From Blautia wexlerae DSM 19850 (GTDB taxonomy: Bacteria; Bacillota; Clostridia; Lachnospirales; Lachnospiraceae), in assembly GCF_025148125.1 (NCBI RefSeq), contig NZ_CP102267.1, positions 2,118,501 to 2,182,500 on the forward strand: a stretch of DNA of 64,000 nucleotides, in the 5' to 3' direction. Under the pieces are notes generated by a model that saw only the letters and a list, made by a program, of their open reading frames with translations, did not search any database and had not been told where the DNA came from. Made by a program: the position numbers and the translations under genes. Below, piece by piece: positions 46,179-56,490 of this stretch (positions within the stretch are counted from its first letter, which is position 1; every line of letters begins with the position of its first letter).

Positions 46179-48949
46179 GTGCGAAACGTTGTCGCACAAG
46201 GTAAGTCTGATAAACTTACCGAAATCGACCGACAGAAATCACTTAGAAATAAGAATGAACTGTTAGAACTTAAATCTCGAAATCAAGGGAGAATTACCCT
46301 TGCCACACAGAAACAACACTGATGATAGCATATCAAAGCTATAGGTGGTGTGCGAGATAATACTTCACTATGCGAGGTGGCTGTATCCACCCACGTATAA
46401 AGCGTGAAGAAGTCGTAACTTGAAGTCCTAAGTCCTGCGGGATATGGAATATATAGTGCGGTCTTCCGAAGACTATGGTTACACGTAGAAGAAGCTATGC
46501 AGCATCGTAAGAGTAGTAGGCGTCCGAAAGGACGAAAGATTAGGGAAGAGTGTATTGCTGGTTTTTCAATACATTCCTGTATGAATGAAATATCATACAG
46601 AGTACACAACAACTATGTTTCAAAGTGTATTTGTCCCTACGGTGTAAGGTAGCAACCTAAGGTCTTCAAGTAGTTAAATCTACAAAAGGATAGAGATTTA
46701 GGAACGTTTGAGAGCTTGTGTGGGAGCTGTACAGAGTGATGAAAACACAAGAAGTCAGCAGTCCCATAGTAGTCTGAGATTGGGAAAGCCAGTCACAAGA
46801 GTTGAAATACTCATGGCGAAGGGGACTAGTCAAACTAATTTACAAATTTCACAAAATAAGAAAAGAAAAACTCCCTGAAATATGGGTGACGAACTGCGAG
46901 GTGATAGCCTTGTGCATTTGAACGTCAGATTTTCAACAGAAGCGGAATTAAAACAGACCTTAGATTTTCTTTATGTAAAATCGAAAGAAGGAATCTCTTT
47001 CACAGGTCTTATTGAAGCAATGGTAAATGAAGTTACTATTGTTACCGCAATTCATAACATTAAGTCTAATAAAGGCAGTAAAACGGCTGGCATAGACCAG
47101 ATGAAAATGGACAAATATCTGCAAATGCCAAAAGAGGAACTAATTGCACTAATAAGAGATAATTTCAGTAATTACAGACCGAAGCCAGCAAAAAGAGTAT
47201 ATATCCCGAAAAAGAATGGAAAGAAACGCCCACTGGGTATTCCAACAGTTTTGGACAGAATTATACAGGAATGTGTGAGAATTATTATTGAGCCTATATG
47301 TGAAGCAAGATTTTATCCGCACAGTTATGGATTTCGACCTTACAGGGCACAGAAACACGCTGTCAGAGATATTATCAATGTCATCAATGCTTCTACTTAT
47401 TCAAAAGACCAGCCTGTATGGGCGGTTGAAGGAGATATTAAAGGGTGTTTTGACAATATCGACCACAGAATCCTGTTACAGAAGATATGGCGTATTGGAA
47501 TCCACGATAAAAGAGTGATTAAAATCATACAACAGATGTTAAAGGCTGGATATTTAGAAAGCGGTGCTAGGAATGATACAAAACTCGGCACAATGCAGGG
47601 CGGAATTTTATCTCCATTGCTGTCAAATGTATATCTGAATGATTTTGACTGGTATGTAGGAAGAATGTATATGGAACCCCACAGGAAATGCAAACATAAG
47701 TGTAATGATACACGACGATTGAAATGGTTGGGAGTAACTCCAAAGTACAATTTTCGTTTTGCAGATGATTGGGTTATCTTAACATCAACAGAACAGGAAG
47801 CATACCGATTAAAACGTGTGATGACAAAATATTTTAGAAATAAAATGAAACTGGAATTATCACAGGAAAAGACGTTTGTAACAGACCTTAGAACGGAGGG
47901 AATCCATTTCCTCGGTTTTGTGGTCAAAGCGGAGAAAAAGAGGAAAACCCCTGACCCCCAAACGTGGACGGAAAATCTGGTGGGTAAACCATTACCAGAC
48001 ATGGAGCGATTGAAAGATAAAATACAGAAGATTGCTGACGAAGTCCGAGTGATTGGAGAATCCACAGAAAGGAACGTACAGGCGGCACAGATACAGCGTG
48101 TGAACTCCATGATAGTGGGGCTGGCACAGTATTTACAACCCTCAATATGCTCTCATGCTCTTCATGTCATAGACAGAAGAATCAATAACACAGCATTGGC
48201 AGTATGGAAAAAGAGATTTCCCAGACACTACAATAAGTATCAAATACCAATGGAAAAGCTCTGTAACCTACCGCATAGGCATGAGGGATACAAAAGTAAA
48301 ACATTTGCTGTTCCGATTGAGGGAGAATGGTTTGGAATTACTATGGCGTTTATTACCCATAGTAAGTATGAAAGCAAGCCATTCGACCAACGCATGACAC
48401 CTTATACGGAGGAGGGCAGACGAATTTACAGTTATTTCCGTAGCAGAAGCAAGCCTCTTCCATGTGATAGACCGTCAGTGAATACCGCAAGGGATATACA
48501 GCTTTCGGTCTATGCAAAGACCGTATATAATTTTGAATACTTCATGAACAGGGAATATGCGTACAACAGAGATAAAGGCAAGTGTAAGTGCTGTAAGAAA
48601 CCGCTGTTTTTAGATAACAAAAAGTATTGTTATCACGTCAAAGGGGAACTTCCGTTAGGAAAAGTAAACAAAGTGCAAAATCTTGTATGGCTATGCAATG
48701 ACTGTTATCGAATGGTCAACAACGGTCCGATACCGCCAAACATAGATGAAAAGGTATTAAAGAAGATTCAAAAGTATAAACAAAAGTGAAATTTGTAAGC
48801 ACGATATGTACTGTGAGGGCATAAAGTGTTGAACCCCGATGGAGGGTAGTAAGTTAGTTTGATGGTACGCCGGGTGCGATGAAAGTTGCACGCCCGGTGT
48901 GGGGTGGGGGAAAAGGTGGAGATAACTTCAAAGCCTTACCTATCACTAT
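46179..48949 (+). mobile_element. Group II intron 1 in the helicase gene
   Basis: 2771 bp. Starts GTGCGAAACG, with a first hairpin GTGCGA/GTCGCAC; ends in AT after a domain VI-like stem (AGGT/ACCT around GATAAC). Domain V is near 48867-48897 (CGC triad, then CCGGGTGC...GCACGCCCGG). Ends chosen so that exons join as FKN-L-EVFTKMNNVAGL, which fits helicase relatives; shifting the 3' end by three bases also keeps frame. The intron lies just after the DEAH box. The plus orientation allows splicing with the gene. EBS/IBS pairing was not verified. Confidence 0.85.
46882..48789 (+). CDS. ltrA: Group II intron 1 reverse transcriptase/maturase
   Basis: 635 residues, in intron domain IV. RT motifs: YRPKPAKRVYIPKKNGKKRP, GFRPYRAQKHAV, MQGGILSPLLSNVYLNDFD and the active site FRFADDWVILT (FADD instead of YADD). 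A maturase X region follows, and the C-terminus is an HNH-like zinc domain (CKCCKKP... YCYHV... WLCNDCYRMVN). Retains all parts needed for splicing and retrohoming. The start ATG 46882 has a weak ribosome site; GTG 46912 is an alternative. Confidence 0.92.
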   Translation: MGDELRGDSLVHLNVRFSTEAELKQTLDFLYVKSKEGISFTGLIEAMVNEVTIVTAIHNIKSNKGSKTAGIDQMKMDKYLQMPKEELIALIRDNFSNYRPKPAKRVYIPKKNGKKRPLGIPTVLDRIIQECVRIIIEPICEARFYPHSYGFRPYRAQKHAVRDIINVINASTYSKDQPVWAVEGDIKGCFDNIDHRILLQKIWRIGIHDKRVIKIIQQMLKAGYLESGARNDTKLGTMQGGILSPLLSNVYLNDFDWYVGRMYMEPHRKCKHKCNDTRRLKWLGVTPKYNFRFADDWVILTSTEQEAYRLKRVMTKYFRNKMKLELSQEKTFVTDLRTEGIHFLGFVVKAEKKRKTPDPQTWTENLVGKPLPDMERLKDKIQKIADEVRVIGESTERNVQAAQIQRVNSMIVGLAQYLQPSICSHALHVIDRRINNTALAVWKKRFPRHYNKYQIPMEKLCNLPHRHEGYKSKTFAVPIEGEWFGITMAFITHSKYESKPFDQRMTPYTEEGRRIYSYFRSRSKPLPCDRPSVNTARDIQLSVYAKTVYNFEYFMNREYAYNRDKGKCKCCKKPLFLDNKKYCYHVKGELPLGKVNKVQNLVWLCNDCYRMVNNGPIPPNIDEKVLKKIQKYKQK

Positions 48950-49918
48950 TGGAAGTTTTTACAAAAATGAACAATGTTGCGGGTCTGGGTTCCAGCGGTT
49001 CCCAGAGGGCTATGGATATGCGTATGAAGATCCAGTATATCAACGAAAAAAATCAGGGAAGGGGTGTCATTATGGCAACAGGAACCCCTCTGTCAAATTC
49101 TATGGTGGAACTCTATGTGATGCAGTTATATCTACAGGAAAGGCGGCTTCACGAAAAGGGGATTTACCACTTTGACGCATGGGCTTCTGTGTTTGGGGAA
49201 GTTACCAGCTCCCTGGAACTGGCACCAGAAGGTACCGGTTACCGGATGCGGACCAGGTTTAATAAGTTTATCAACCTGCCGGAGCTGATTCATCTATTTA
49301 AAGAAGTGGCAGACATAATCCTGCCTGACATGCTGGATATTAAGCGGCCAGAATTAAAGGACGGAAAATATAAGATCGTAGTATCGGAAGCCTCTGATTA
49401 TGTGAAAGAACGTATGCAGGAAATGGTGAAAAGGGCTGAAGCAATCCATAGAGGTGCAGTAGACCCCAAAGACGACAATATGCTCCGCATTACCGGGGAA
49501 GCAAGACTTTTGGGCACAGATCCCCGGCTTTTGGATAGTCATGCGCCAGTGGATACGGATTCAAAACTGAATAAAGCAGTAGAAAACATTTATCAGGAAT
49601 ATGTACAGTCCCAGGAACAGAAAGGAACGCAGATTGTTTTTTCGGATATCGGGACACCAGGACCAGGAAAACCGTTTACCGTCTATGATTATCTGAAACA
49701 CGAACTGATTGCTAAAGGTATTCCAGAGGAAGAAATCTGCTTTATCCATGATGCAAAAACAGATGAACAGAGAGACCGCATGTTTTCAGATGTCAGGGCT
49801 GGCAGAAAGCGTATCATTATAGGAAGTACCGAAAAACTGGGGGTAGGAACCAATATCCAGACAAGAATGGTGGCGGCCCATCATATCGACTGCCCCTGGA
49901 AACCCTCTGATATTGAAC
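48950..49918 (+). CDS. Giant helicase, exon 2
   Basis: 323 codons. Begins EVFTKMNNVAGLGSSGSQRA, continues with VIMATGTPLSNSM (helicase motif III-like) and the C-terminal RecA lobe up to HHIDCPWKPSDIE. Bounded by intron 1 and intron 2. The open frame from 48886 upstream is intron sequence. Function as described for exon 1. Confidence 0.85.
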
Positions 49919-52413
49919 GTGCGCCCGTAAAGGCATCATAATAAATATACCTTTGGCAAGGTATTAGGATAGTATCTTACAGTCCTATCATCAACCGATT
50001 TACCTGTGAGGGAAACTAAATATCAGGGAAAATAGCACGTCGGTAAAGCCATAAGTCAGCTAATTACCAAGCTGCGACTGAATGGGGAGATGAAAAGTTA
50101 GGTATGAGGATAAAGCCCATACTGGTTGAACGATAGTCCAAACGGTCAATGTCGGGACTATGGCGTAAGGTAATTATTATTCGCCATATCTCAGCACTTA
50201 TGTTCCGCTGTTCAGGAGCGTAAGCAAAGATAGGCTGAGACGTATATGCAATAAGCATAAAAGGATGGAAGTCGTATCCGACAACCTAACAAGCCAAATC
50301 GTTAGTATGATGCTAAACGGGGATTACCTAAGTCGAAACGCTTAAAAATAAGCTATTAAGTGTAGGCTTATGAATATTCGATATGGTAACGGAGCCTTCA
50401 TAGTAGTCCGAGAGTGTTAATGGCACTTACATGGCGAAGGAAGGCAGTTTATAACATTAACAATATAGAAAGGATAATGTGTGATACATTATGAGAAATC
50501 CTGAAAATGTGTTAATCAGCTTAACGAAACACAGTAACCAAAAAGATTACAAGTACGAGCGTTTATACCGTTTGCTCTACAATGAGGAACTGTACTTAAC
50601 CGCTTATCAAAACATTTATTCCAATGACGGAAGTATGACAAAAGGTACTGACAAGCAAACGGTTGACGGTATGAGTATCGAAAGAATACGGAAAATCATA
50701 GTTTCGCTCAAAGATGAAAGCTATCAGCCAAAACCTGCAAGAAGAACCTATATTCCAAAGAAGAACGGAAAAATGCGTCCACTCGGAATACCGTCCTTTG
50801 AGGATAAATTGCTTCAAGAGGTTATCAGAATGATTTTAGAAGCTATCTATGAGGGGCATTTTGAAAATACTTCTCATGGGTTCAGACCTAATAGAAGCTG
50901 TCATACGGCACTCAATGAAATTCAAAAAACTTTCACGGGTGTGAAATGGTTTATCGAAGGAGACATTAAAGGTTTTTTTGATAACATCAACCATGCTACG
51001 TTGATTGGAATTTTACGAGAACGTATCAATGACGAGAGATTTCTTCGACTGGTAAGAAAATTTCTGAATGCAGGCTATATTGAGAATTGGACTTTTCATA
51101 ACACCTATTCGGGAACACCGCAGGGTGGCATTATCAGTCCTATTCTTGCAAACATTTATTTGGATAAATTTGATAAGTATGTAAATGAGTATGTCCGAAA
51201 ATTTAAAAAAGGTAAAAAGCGTATGCGTACAAAAGAGTACCGCAGGAACGAAGTCGAATTAAGCAAAGCCAGAATCGCATTGAAAAATGCAAACGACGAC
51301 TGTGAAAGAGAAAATGCGATTGCACGCATAAGGCAGTTGGAAAAAGAACGGGTGAATATTCCCCCAAGTGACCCTATGGATAACAATTATGCAAGGCTGG
51401 TCTATGTCAGATATGCTGATGATTGGCTGTGCGGAGTTATCGGTTCGAAAGAGGATTGTAAGAAAATAAAAGAAGATTTTAAGAATTTTCTCAAAGAACA
51501 ATTACAGTTGGAGCTATCAGAAGAGAAAACGCTGATTACCAATGCCCAAAAAAGTGCGAAATTTCTCAGTTATGAAATCAGAGTACGGCATAGCAATCTA
51601 ACCAAGAGAGATAAAACAGGCAAGCTCGTTCGTAATTACACGGGCAGAATTGTACTGGAAGTTTCAAGTGATACAATCAGGAAACACTTGATTGATACAG
51701 GTGCTATGAAGTTAATCTACCATAATGGAAAAGAAATTTGGAAACCCAAGGCAATATACAGATTGAAAAACTGTGATGATCTGGAAATACTCGACTACTA
51801 CAACAGTATGATACGAGGTTTTTACAATTATTACTGTATAGCCAATAACAGCTCAATCATCAACAGCTACAAGTATATTATGGAATACAGTATGTACAAA
51901 ACCTACGGCACAAAATACAGAACATCAATTTCAAAAGTAATCGGAAAATTCAGAGCAGGAAAAGATTTTGCTGTAAAGTTCCGTAATTCCAAAGGAGTTG
52001 AGAAAATGCGAGTGTTTTATAACGAGGGTTTTAAACGGCAGAAAAAAGCATTCCAATCTAATGCAGACTTAGTTCCAAATACAATCAAATATTTCAGCAG
52101 TACAAAGCTAATCGACAGAATAAAAGCCAGAGAATGTGAGCTATGCGGAAAAACTAATACTCCCATAGAAATTCATCATGTTCATCGGCTTAAAGATTTA
52201 CAAGGTAAAACTTTTTGGGAAGCTCTTATGATAGCGAGAAATCGCAAAACAATAGCTTTGTGTAGAGAATGTCATAAGAAATTACACTGTGGACAGTTAA
52301 ATTGAGTTTATAAATGGAGAGCCGTATACAGTGAGAGTTGTAAGTACGGTTCGGGGGCGAGTATTTGGAAACCTACCATAGCAATATGGCAAGGCGCTGG
52401 GTACTTAGCCTAC
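49919..52413 (+). mobile_element. Group II intron 2 in the helicase gene
   Basis: 2495 bp. Starts GTGCGCCCGTA and ends TAC; domain V at about 52319-52352 (GAGCCGTATAC...GTACGGTTC, AGC triad), followed by a domain VI stem. Joining the flanks gives SDIE-QREGRIIRQGNENE, the conserved helicase motif VI, so the insertion hits the core of that motif. It is a different class from intron 1 (other 5' end, domain V triad and maturase). EBS/IBS pairing was not verified. Confidence 0.87.
50491..52305 (+). CDS. ltrA: Group II intron 2 reverse transcriptase/maturase
   Basis: 604 residues. RT motifs: YQPKPARRTYIPKKNGKMRP, HGFRPNRSCHTAL, GTPQGGIISPILANIYLDKF and YADDWL active site. X domain follows; C-terminal HNH nuclease CELCGKTNTPIEIHHVHRLK ... 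CRECHKKLH. Only distantly like the intron 1 enzyme. ATG 50491; ribosome site AAAGGATAA at about 50470. Confidence 0.93.
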   Translation: MRNPENVLISLTKHSNQKDYKYERLYRLLYNEELYLTAYQNIYSNDGSMTKGTDKQTVDGMSIERIRKIIVSLKDESYQPKPARRTYIPKKNGKMRPLGIPSFEDKLLQEVIRMILEAIYEGHFENTSHGFRPNRSCHTALNEIQKTFTGVKWFIEGDIKGFFDNINHATLIGILRERINDERFLRLVRKFLNAGYIENWTFHNTYSGTPQGGIISPILANIYLDKFDKYVNEYVRKFKKGKKRMRTKEYRRNEVELSKARIALKNANDDCERENAIARIRQLEKERVNIPPSDPMDNNYARLVYVRYADDWLCGVIGSKEDCKKIKEDFKNFLKEQLQLELSEEKTLITNAQKSAKFLSYEIRVRHSNLTKRDKTGKLVRNYTGRIVLEVSSDTIRKHLIDTGAMKLIYHNGKEIWKPKAIYRLKNCDDLEILDYYNSMIRGFYNYYCIANNSSIINSYKYIMEYSMYKTYGTKYRTSISKVIGKFRAGKDFAVKFRNSKGVEKMRVFYNEGFKRQKKAFQSNADLVPNTIKYFSSTKLIDRIKARECELCGKTNTPIEIHHVHRLKDLQGKTFWEALMIARNRKTIALCRECHKKLHCGQLN

Positions 52414-53318
52414 AAAGGGAAGGACGTATTATCCGACAGGGGAATGAAAATGAAGAAGTGAATATTTACCGCTATGTAACAAAAGGTTCTTTTGATGCAT
52501 ATTTATGGGGCATTGTTGAAACCAAACAACGATTTATCAGCCAGGTATTTACCAGTCGGGAGCTGGCAAGGATCTGTGAGGATATAGATGAAACCGTATT
52601 AAATTTTGCAGAGATTAAGGCGGTAGCTTCTGAAAATCCTTTGATTATGGAAAAAATACAAGTAGATAACGAAGTGGCACGTCTGAGAATCCTGAAAACA
52701 GCACATGAAGGGAAAAGGTTTGCCTTACAAGATGCCGTTACTTTCCAGTATCCAAAAAGGATACAAAGCCTGAAGAAAGAGCTGCAAGCCCTTCAAAAGG
52801 ATCTGGAATGTAGGAACCAGGCTATGGAAGTACAGCCAGGGTTTGCAATCACCCTACAGGGAAATGTTTATGAGAAGCATAAAGAAGCTGGGGAAATTCT
52901 GCGTGCAATCGTAGATAGTGTTACCGCTTTTACAGAACATGAGGTTGGCACTTACAAAGGCTTTCCACTATTTGTTGAAAAAAATATGACGGAACAGATT
53001 CTGTATATCCGGGGAGAATCGGACTATATGGTAGAATTAAAAGAGAGTGATTCTGGCAATATGGTCCGCTTGGAAAACCGGTTGAATGCCCTCGACAAAA
53101 CAATAGAAGAAGTCCAAAGAAAAATTAAAATCTGTGAAAATGAAATAAAAAATGCAAAGCAGGAATACGAAAAGCCCTTCCCGTATGAAGAACTTTTAAA
53201 AGAAAATATTACCAGGCAGATGGAGATAGATGCAGAATTGGAAATCAAGGACCAGGAGGAGTGTGTGGAAGTACAGGAGGAAACCCCAAATCTTCCATGC
53301 CAGAAAGCGGTCCGATAA
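52414..53318 (+). CDS. Giant helicase, exon 3
   Basis: 301 codons plus stop. Starts REGRIIRQGNENEEVNIYRY, finishing helicase motif VI, then a domain with SFDAYLWGIVETKQRFISQV and a long coiled coil toward the C-terminus. The open frame upstream to 52365 is intron sequence. Ends 33 bases before the SpoVG-like gene. Confidence 0.85.
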
Positions 53319-53351
53319 CGAAAAGTAGAATAGAGAAAGGAAGATCACAAT

Positions 53352-53963
53352 ATGGAATATAATATCAGAGTATATAAACCGGAATTGAAACAGGAAGAAG
53401 GGAAGATCAATAACCTAAAAGGATTTGCTACTATTACCTTTGACGATGCCTTTTGTGTAAAAAGCATTGCAATTAAAGAGTCCTCTAAGGGAAATCTGTA
53501 TCTCGATATGCCCCGATACAGGGATTATGAAACAGGGGAGTATGTTCCTTTTTACCGGTTTACCGATAAAGAATTTCAGAAGGAAGTTCTGGATACGGTA
53601 AGGGAAGCCTATGAAAATATGACAGAAACCAAAATGGACTGTAAGGGTAGTTGGGGAGAGGAAGAGCTGTATTACAATCTGAGTGTAAACCCGGTACAGG
53701 GAAGTGATACATTTAAGGCAGATGTAGCCATTCGTCTGCAGGATGTGCTTGCAATCCAACAGCTTCATGTGATCCAGGCGTGGAACGGAAAAACCTTTGT
53801 AGGTATGCCCCAGAAAAATTCTGCAAAAGGGGAGCGGGAGGACATTGCCCATGCAGTCAATGCAGAATTTAAGGCAGAGCTGGAAAGTACAATCATGGAC
53901 GAATACAATAAAAAGCTGGAATATGCAAAAAGCCAGAAACAGCAGCAAAGAAACGGAAGGTAA
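53352..53963 (+). CDS. Tandem SpoVG-domain protein, 203 aa
   Basis: ATG 53352 after AGAAAGGAAGATCACA. Two SpoVG-like units: LKGFATITFDDAFCVKSIAI ... GNLYLDMPRYRD (about 22-60) and FKADVAIRLQDVLAIQQLHV ... KTFVGMPQKNS (about 122-160). SpoVG is a small nucleic-acid-binding protein; a fused pair is common in these elements. Last large gene of the conjugation block. Confidence 0.82.
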   Translation: MEYNIRVYKPELKQEEGKINNLKGFATITFDDAFCVKSIAIKESSKGNLYLDMPRYRDYETGEYVPFYRFTDKEFQKEVLDTVREAYENMTETKMDCKGSWGEEELYYNLSVNPVQGSDTFKADVAIRLQDVLAIQQLHVIQAWNGKTFVGMPQKNSAKGEREDIAHAVNAEFKAELESTIMDEYNKKLEYAKSQKQQQRNGR

Positions 53964-54042
53964 GAAACGTACAGAAAAATATGTGGTGTTTTCTGATAAA
54001 GAGTGATACAATAAAGAAAATATCATATTAGGAGGAGCAGAT

Positions 54043-54282
54043 ATGCCAAGACGCAAAAAAATGGAGAATATATCTCTGGAGGAACAGCTTGTAACTGTAG
54101 AACAGAAGATCAAAACAACAGAGGCAGAATTAAAAGAACTGCGTCTGAAAGCAAAAGACCTCAGGAAGAAAATCGAAGATAAACAGAAAGATGAGATATT
54201 TAGCGCATTGATTGCTTCCGGAAAAACTGTGGAAGAGGTAATGAAGTATTTAAAATCTGGTAATGAAGAAAAGGCTGAATAA
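54043..54282 (+). CDS. DUF4315-like coiled-coil protein, 79 aa
   Basis: ATG 54043 after TAGGAGGAGCAGAT. Basic start MPRRKKMENISLEEQL, then one heptad-rich coiled coil (about 10-55) and a short helix with VEEVMKYLKSG. Fits DUF4315 proteins of Tn1549-type elements. A TACAAT (54007-54012) may be its -10. Confidence 0.68.
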   Translation: MPRRKKMENISLEEQLVTVEQKIKTTEAELKELRLKAKDLRKKIEDKQKDEIFSALIASGKTVEEVMKYLKSGNEEKAE

Positions 54283-54292
54283 GATAAGAGAA

Positions 54293-54336
54293 AATGCCGT
54301 TACGGGTGATGATAAAAACCTGTAGCGGCATTTTTT
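54293..54336 (+). terminator. Rho-independent terminator ending the conjugation block
   Basis: AATGCCG (54293-54299) pairs with CGGCATT (54326-54332) with inner GGGT/ACCT pairing, then T. After it, gene style and base composition change. Confidence 0.82.
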
Positions 54337-54562
54337 ATGGTCATTAAATCAGTAGTTGGTGGACAAAAGTAACTATTATCTGCATTGAGTGCTATACATC
54401 AAAACATCTAATACATATGGATTAGGAATAACGCAGGAGGTGAAGACATAAATCAATGATTTTAGAGAAAACAAGAAGTCCTACAAAAGCATATTAAACA
54501 TAATTTAAAATGAATAGTGAAATGACCGTAAATTTAAAAATTGCAGAAATAGTTGATATAAA
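54337..54562. other. Gene-free stretch
   Basis: AT-rich, with scattered stops in all frames. An AGGAGG at about 54435 has no usable frame after it. No repeat, tRNA or attachment site was recognised, though this is where an element boundary or a deleted segment might be. Confidence 0.5.
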
Positions 54563-55245
54563 GTGATTACCGTGGAGCCTTTTGGTTATGGACTATCTGA
54601 CCAAGTAGATACAGAAAGAAGCATAGAGAATATCATAGAGGAATTATATACCTGTCTGGAAGAGATTGGTGTTCACCAATATTATCTGATGGCACATTCT
54701 ATCAGTGGATTGTATTCCCTGTATTATGCCAATACTTATCCAGAGAAGATTCATGGTTTTATAGGAATAGATTCTTCTGTACCAAAGCAAAATGAGAATG
54801 AACCTTTTAATACAACAAAATTAAATTTCTTGATGGCTTATTTAAGCAAAGCAAAGAATGCGTTGGGAATCAGCTGACTGCTTTCAGTTGGAAATCCGGA
54901 AAAAGCTATCTATGCTGATCAGAATTATTCTTATTTACAGGAAGACTTAGAAGTTTTTCGGATACTTTCCCTTGATACCACTTATAATAAGACTGTAATG
55001 AATGAATTAAAGCAGGTAGAAAAAATCTGAAGATAGTACGGGATATGAAATTCCCAGAAGAAGTACCAGTGCTGAATTTTGTTTCGGAAGATAATTGTGA
55101 AATTTTTCCAGAATGGGAAAAGTTGCATAGAAGCGTGATGGGAGACAATCAGGAAAAGAAATTGGTAATGTTAAAAGGGGGACATTATCTGCATTTTGAG
55201 CAGAAGGAACGGATTGTTTCTTTTGTGAATGGATTTGTAGAGTAA
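54563..55245 (+). pseudogene. Alpha/beta hydrolase, decayed
   Basis: Pieces of one hydrolase. The first (54563-54877) lacks the N-terminal ~70 residues, starting at VEPFGYGLSDQ; the nucleophile elbow is AHSISGLYSLYY. A TGA at 54875 interrupts it; the same frame goes on (NPEKAIYADQNYSYL) to about 55020, where a frameshift passes to NLKIVRDMKFPEEVPVL and the catalytic-His region KGGHYLHFEQKERIV, ending 55245. Three lesions mean no active enzyme. Confidence 0.82.
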
Positions 55246-55266
55246 AAGTTTTATATTTAACTGAAG

Positions 55267-55314
55267 GGGCATTGAAAATAGGTGACAAATCACTCATTTT
55301 TTCAATGCCCTTTT
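55267..55314 (+). terminator. Rho-independent terminator after the hydrolase remnant
   Basis: GGGCATTGAAAA (55267-55278) pairs perfectly with TTTTCAATGCCC (55299-55310), then TTTT. Confidence 0.85.
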
Positions 55315-55323
55315 AGGAATTTG

Positions 55324-55419
55324 GATATTTCGGAAGTAGTATTGCTTAAGAGAGGAGATTATTTGTATTTTGAAAAGAAAAAACAGCTTGTTGAGGAAAT
55401 AGATATTTGGGCAAAATGA
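55324..55419 (+). pseudogene. Second hydrolase C-terminal remnant
   Basis: The frame ending at 55419 reads VVLLKRGDYLYFEKKKQLVE, clearly related to the end of the previous pseudogene (VMLKGGHYLHFEQKERIVSF) but with the catalytic His replaced by Asp. No start or ribosome site. Suggests an old tandem duplication of the hydrolase. Confidence 0.6.
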
Positions 55420-55544
55420 CGGAAATGTTTATTACAAGACAAAACATCAATGGAACAGTCACTTAATGAGTATAAGATATAAAGCGGCTGCTCTTTGACA
55501 GAAACAATGACAGAATACTCTTCTTTTATGTCAAAGAGGGAGTA

Positions 55545-56285
55545 TTATGCCATTAACTTCTTTAGACCTTTCTTTTTCCTTACAGAAACGGGACAGGTTT
55601 CACCGTTATTCATATGAACAATTAGCTCCTTAAAATCTATGTCTGTAATATTGTCTTTATTGATAATATAGGATGTGTGACATCTATAGAAACGATAATC
55701 TAATTGCTGTTCAATGTCTTTTAATTGGCCAGTGAATTCAATGACTCGTTTTTTTGCATGAAGAACAATTTTGTGAATATTAGGAGATGTTTCAAAAAAA
55801 ATGATGTCACTATAGTCAATCACAATATGTTTATCGTTCTGAGTAATTGTAAAGGTTCGGGTTATATCATTGTTTAATGATGTATATTTGCTATTTACAT
55901 CTAAAAGACATTCGTGAATTTTAGCTTTTATATGTTCTGTAGTGTCTTTTATAATAAAATCAAGAGCTTCTGCTTTATATTGAAAAGTCAGGAAACTCAT
56001 TTCGGAATGAGATGTAATAAATACAATGAAACAACGCGGTTGGATTTGGCGGATTTTTTGTGCGAGCATTAAGCCATTCATATCGGATTTTAAGTCAATA
56101 TCAAGAAAAAAAAGCCCTGTGTTTTCTGCGTTCGTAAGTTCTTTTAATATCGTGTGCGGATCAGGTGTAGCTTGAATAATTTGCATATCAAATCCTTCCA
56201 TGAGGATAAAATTAGATATGCAGCTCCGCAAAATATTTAAATGTTTCTTATTATCTTCACAGATGAAAATATCAATCATATCCAT
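55545..56285 (-). CDS. agrA: AgrA-type LytTR response regulator
   Basis: 246 residues, read leftward. Receiver: IDIFICEDNKKHL, phospho-acceptor Asp in GLFFLDIDLKSD, then the LytTR DNA-binding domain (DIIFFETSPNIHKIVLHAK ... YRCHTSYIINKDNI). AgrA-like regulators answer AgrC and bind direct repeats close to ACAGTTAAG. Two such repeat pairs are present nearby (56390 and 58456). A hairpin at 55491-55538 (CTCTTTGACA/TGTCAAAGAG) lies just past its 3' end. It faces agrB divergently. Confidence 0.88.
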   Translation of the reverse strand: MDMIDIFICEDNKKHLNILRSCISNFILMEGFDMQIIQATPDPHTILKELTNAENTGLFFLDIDLKSDMNGLMLAQKIRQIQPRCFIVFITSHSEMSFLTFQYKAEALDFIIKDTTEHIKAKIHECLLDVNSKYTSLNNDITRTFTITQNDKHIVIDYSDIIFFETSPNIHKIVLHAKKRVIEFTGQLKDIEQQLDYRFYRCHTSYIINKDNITDIDFKELIVHMNNGETCPVSVRKKKGLKKLMA

Positions 56286-56389
56286 TTTACTCCTTTTTTA
56301 TGTGTTTTATTAAATTATACAATAAACGCTATCATTATTAAAGAAAAAGATTATGCGTTATCTATTATAGAAAAACCGTAGGTGAATTA

Positions 56390-56419
56390 ACAGTTATTCT
56401 GTTGATATGAACGGTTATT
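56390..56419 (+). promoter_or_regulatory. AgrA-type direct repeats upstream of agrB
   Basis: ACAGTTATT (56390-56398) and ACGGTTATT (56411-56419), 21 bp from start to start. This is the layout of the AgrA/LytTR site (two 9-bp repeats with a 12-13 bp spacer). It lies in the agrA-agrB divergent gap. Confidence 0.72.
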
Positions 56420-56490
56420 ATAAAAACATAATAGTTTCTTATTATAAGACTATAATTAAATTTATAAAGCGAGGAAGGTGGATAATAAGA

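Noticed and set aside
47397..48110. Minus-strand frame inside the intron 1 maturase
   Set aside because: Opposite a clear reverse transcriptase; no family resemblance.
55045..55245. Independent small gene
   Set aside because: It is the frameshifted C-terminus of the hydrolase pseudogene.
55491..55538. Hairpin CTCTTTGACA/TGTCAAAGAG as agrA terminator
   Set aside because: No T run on the minus strand; left as an unassigned hairpin.
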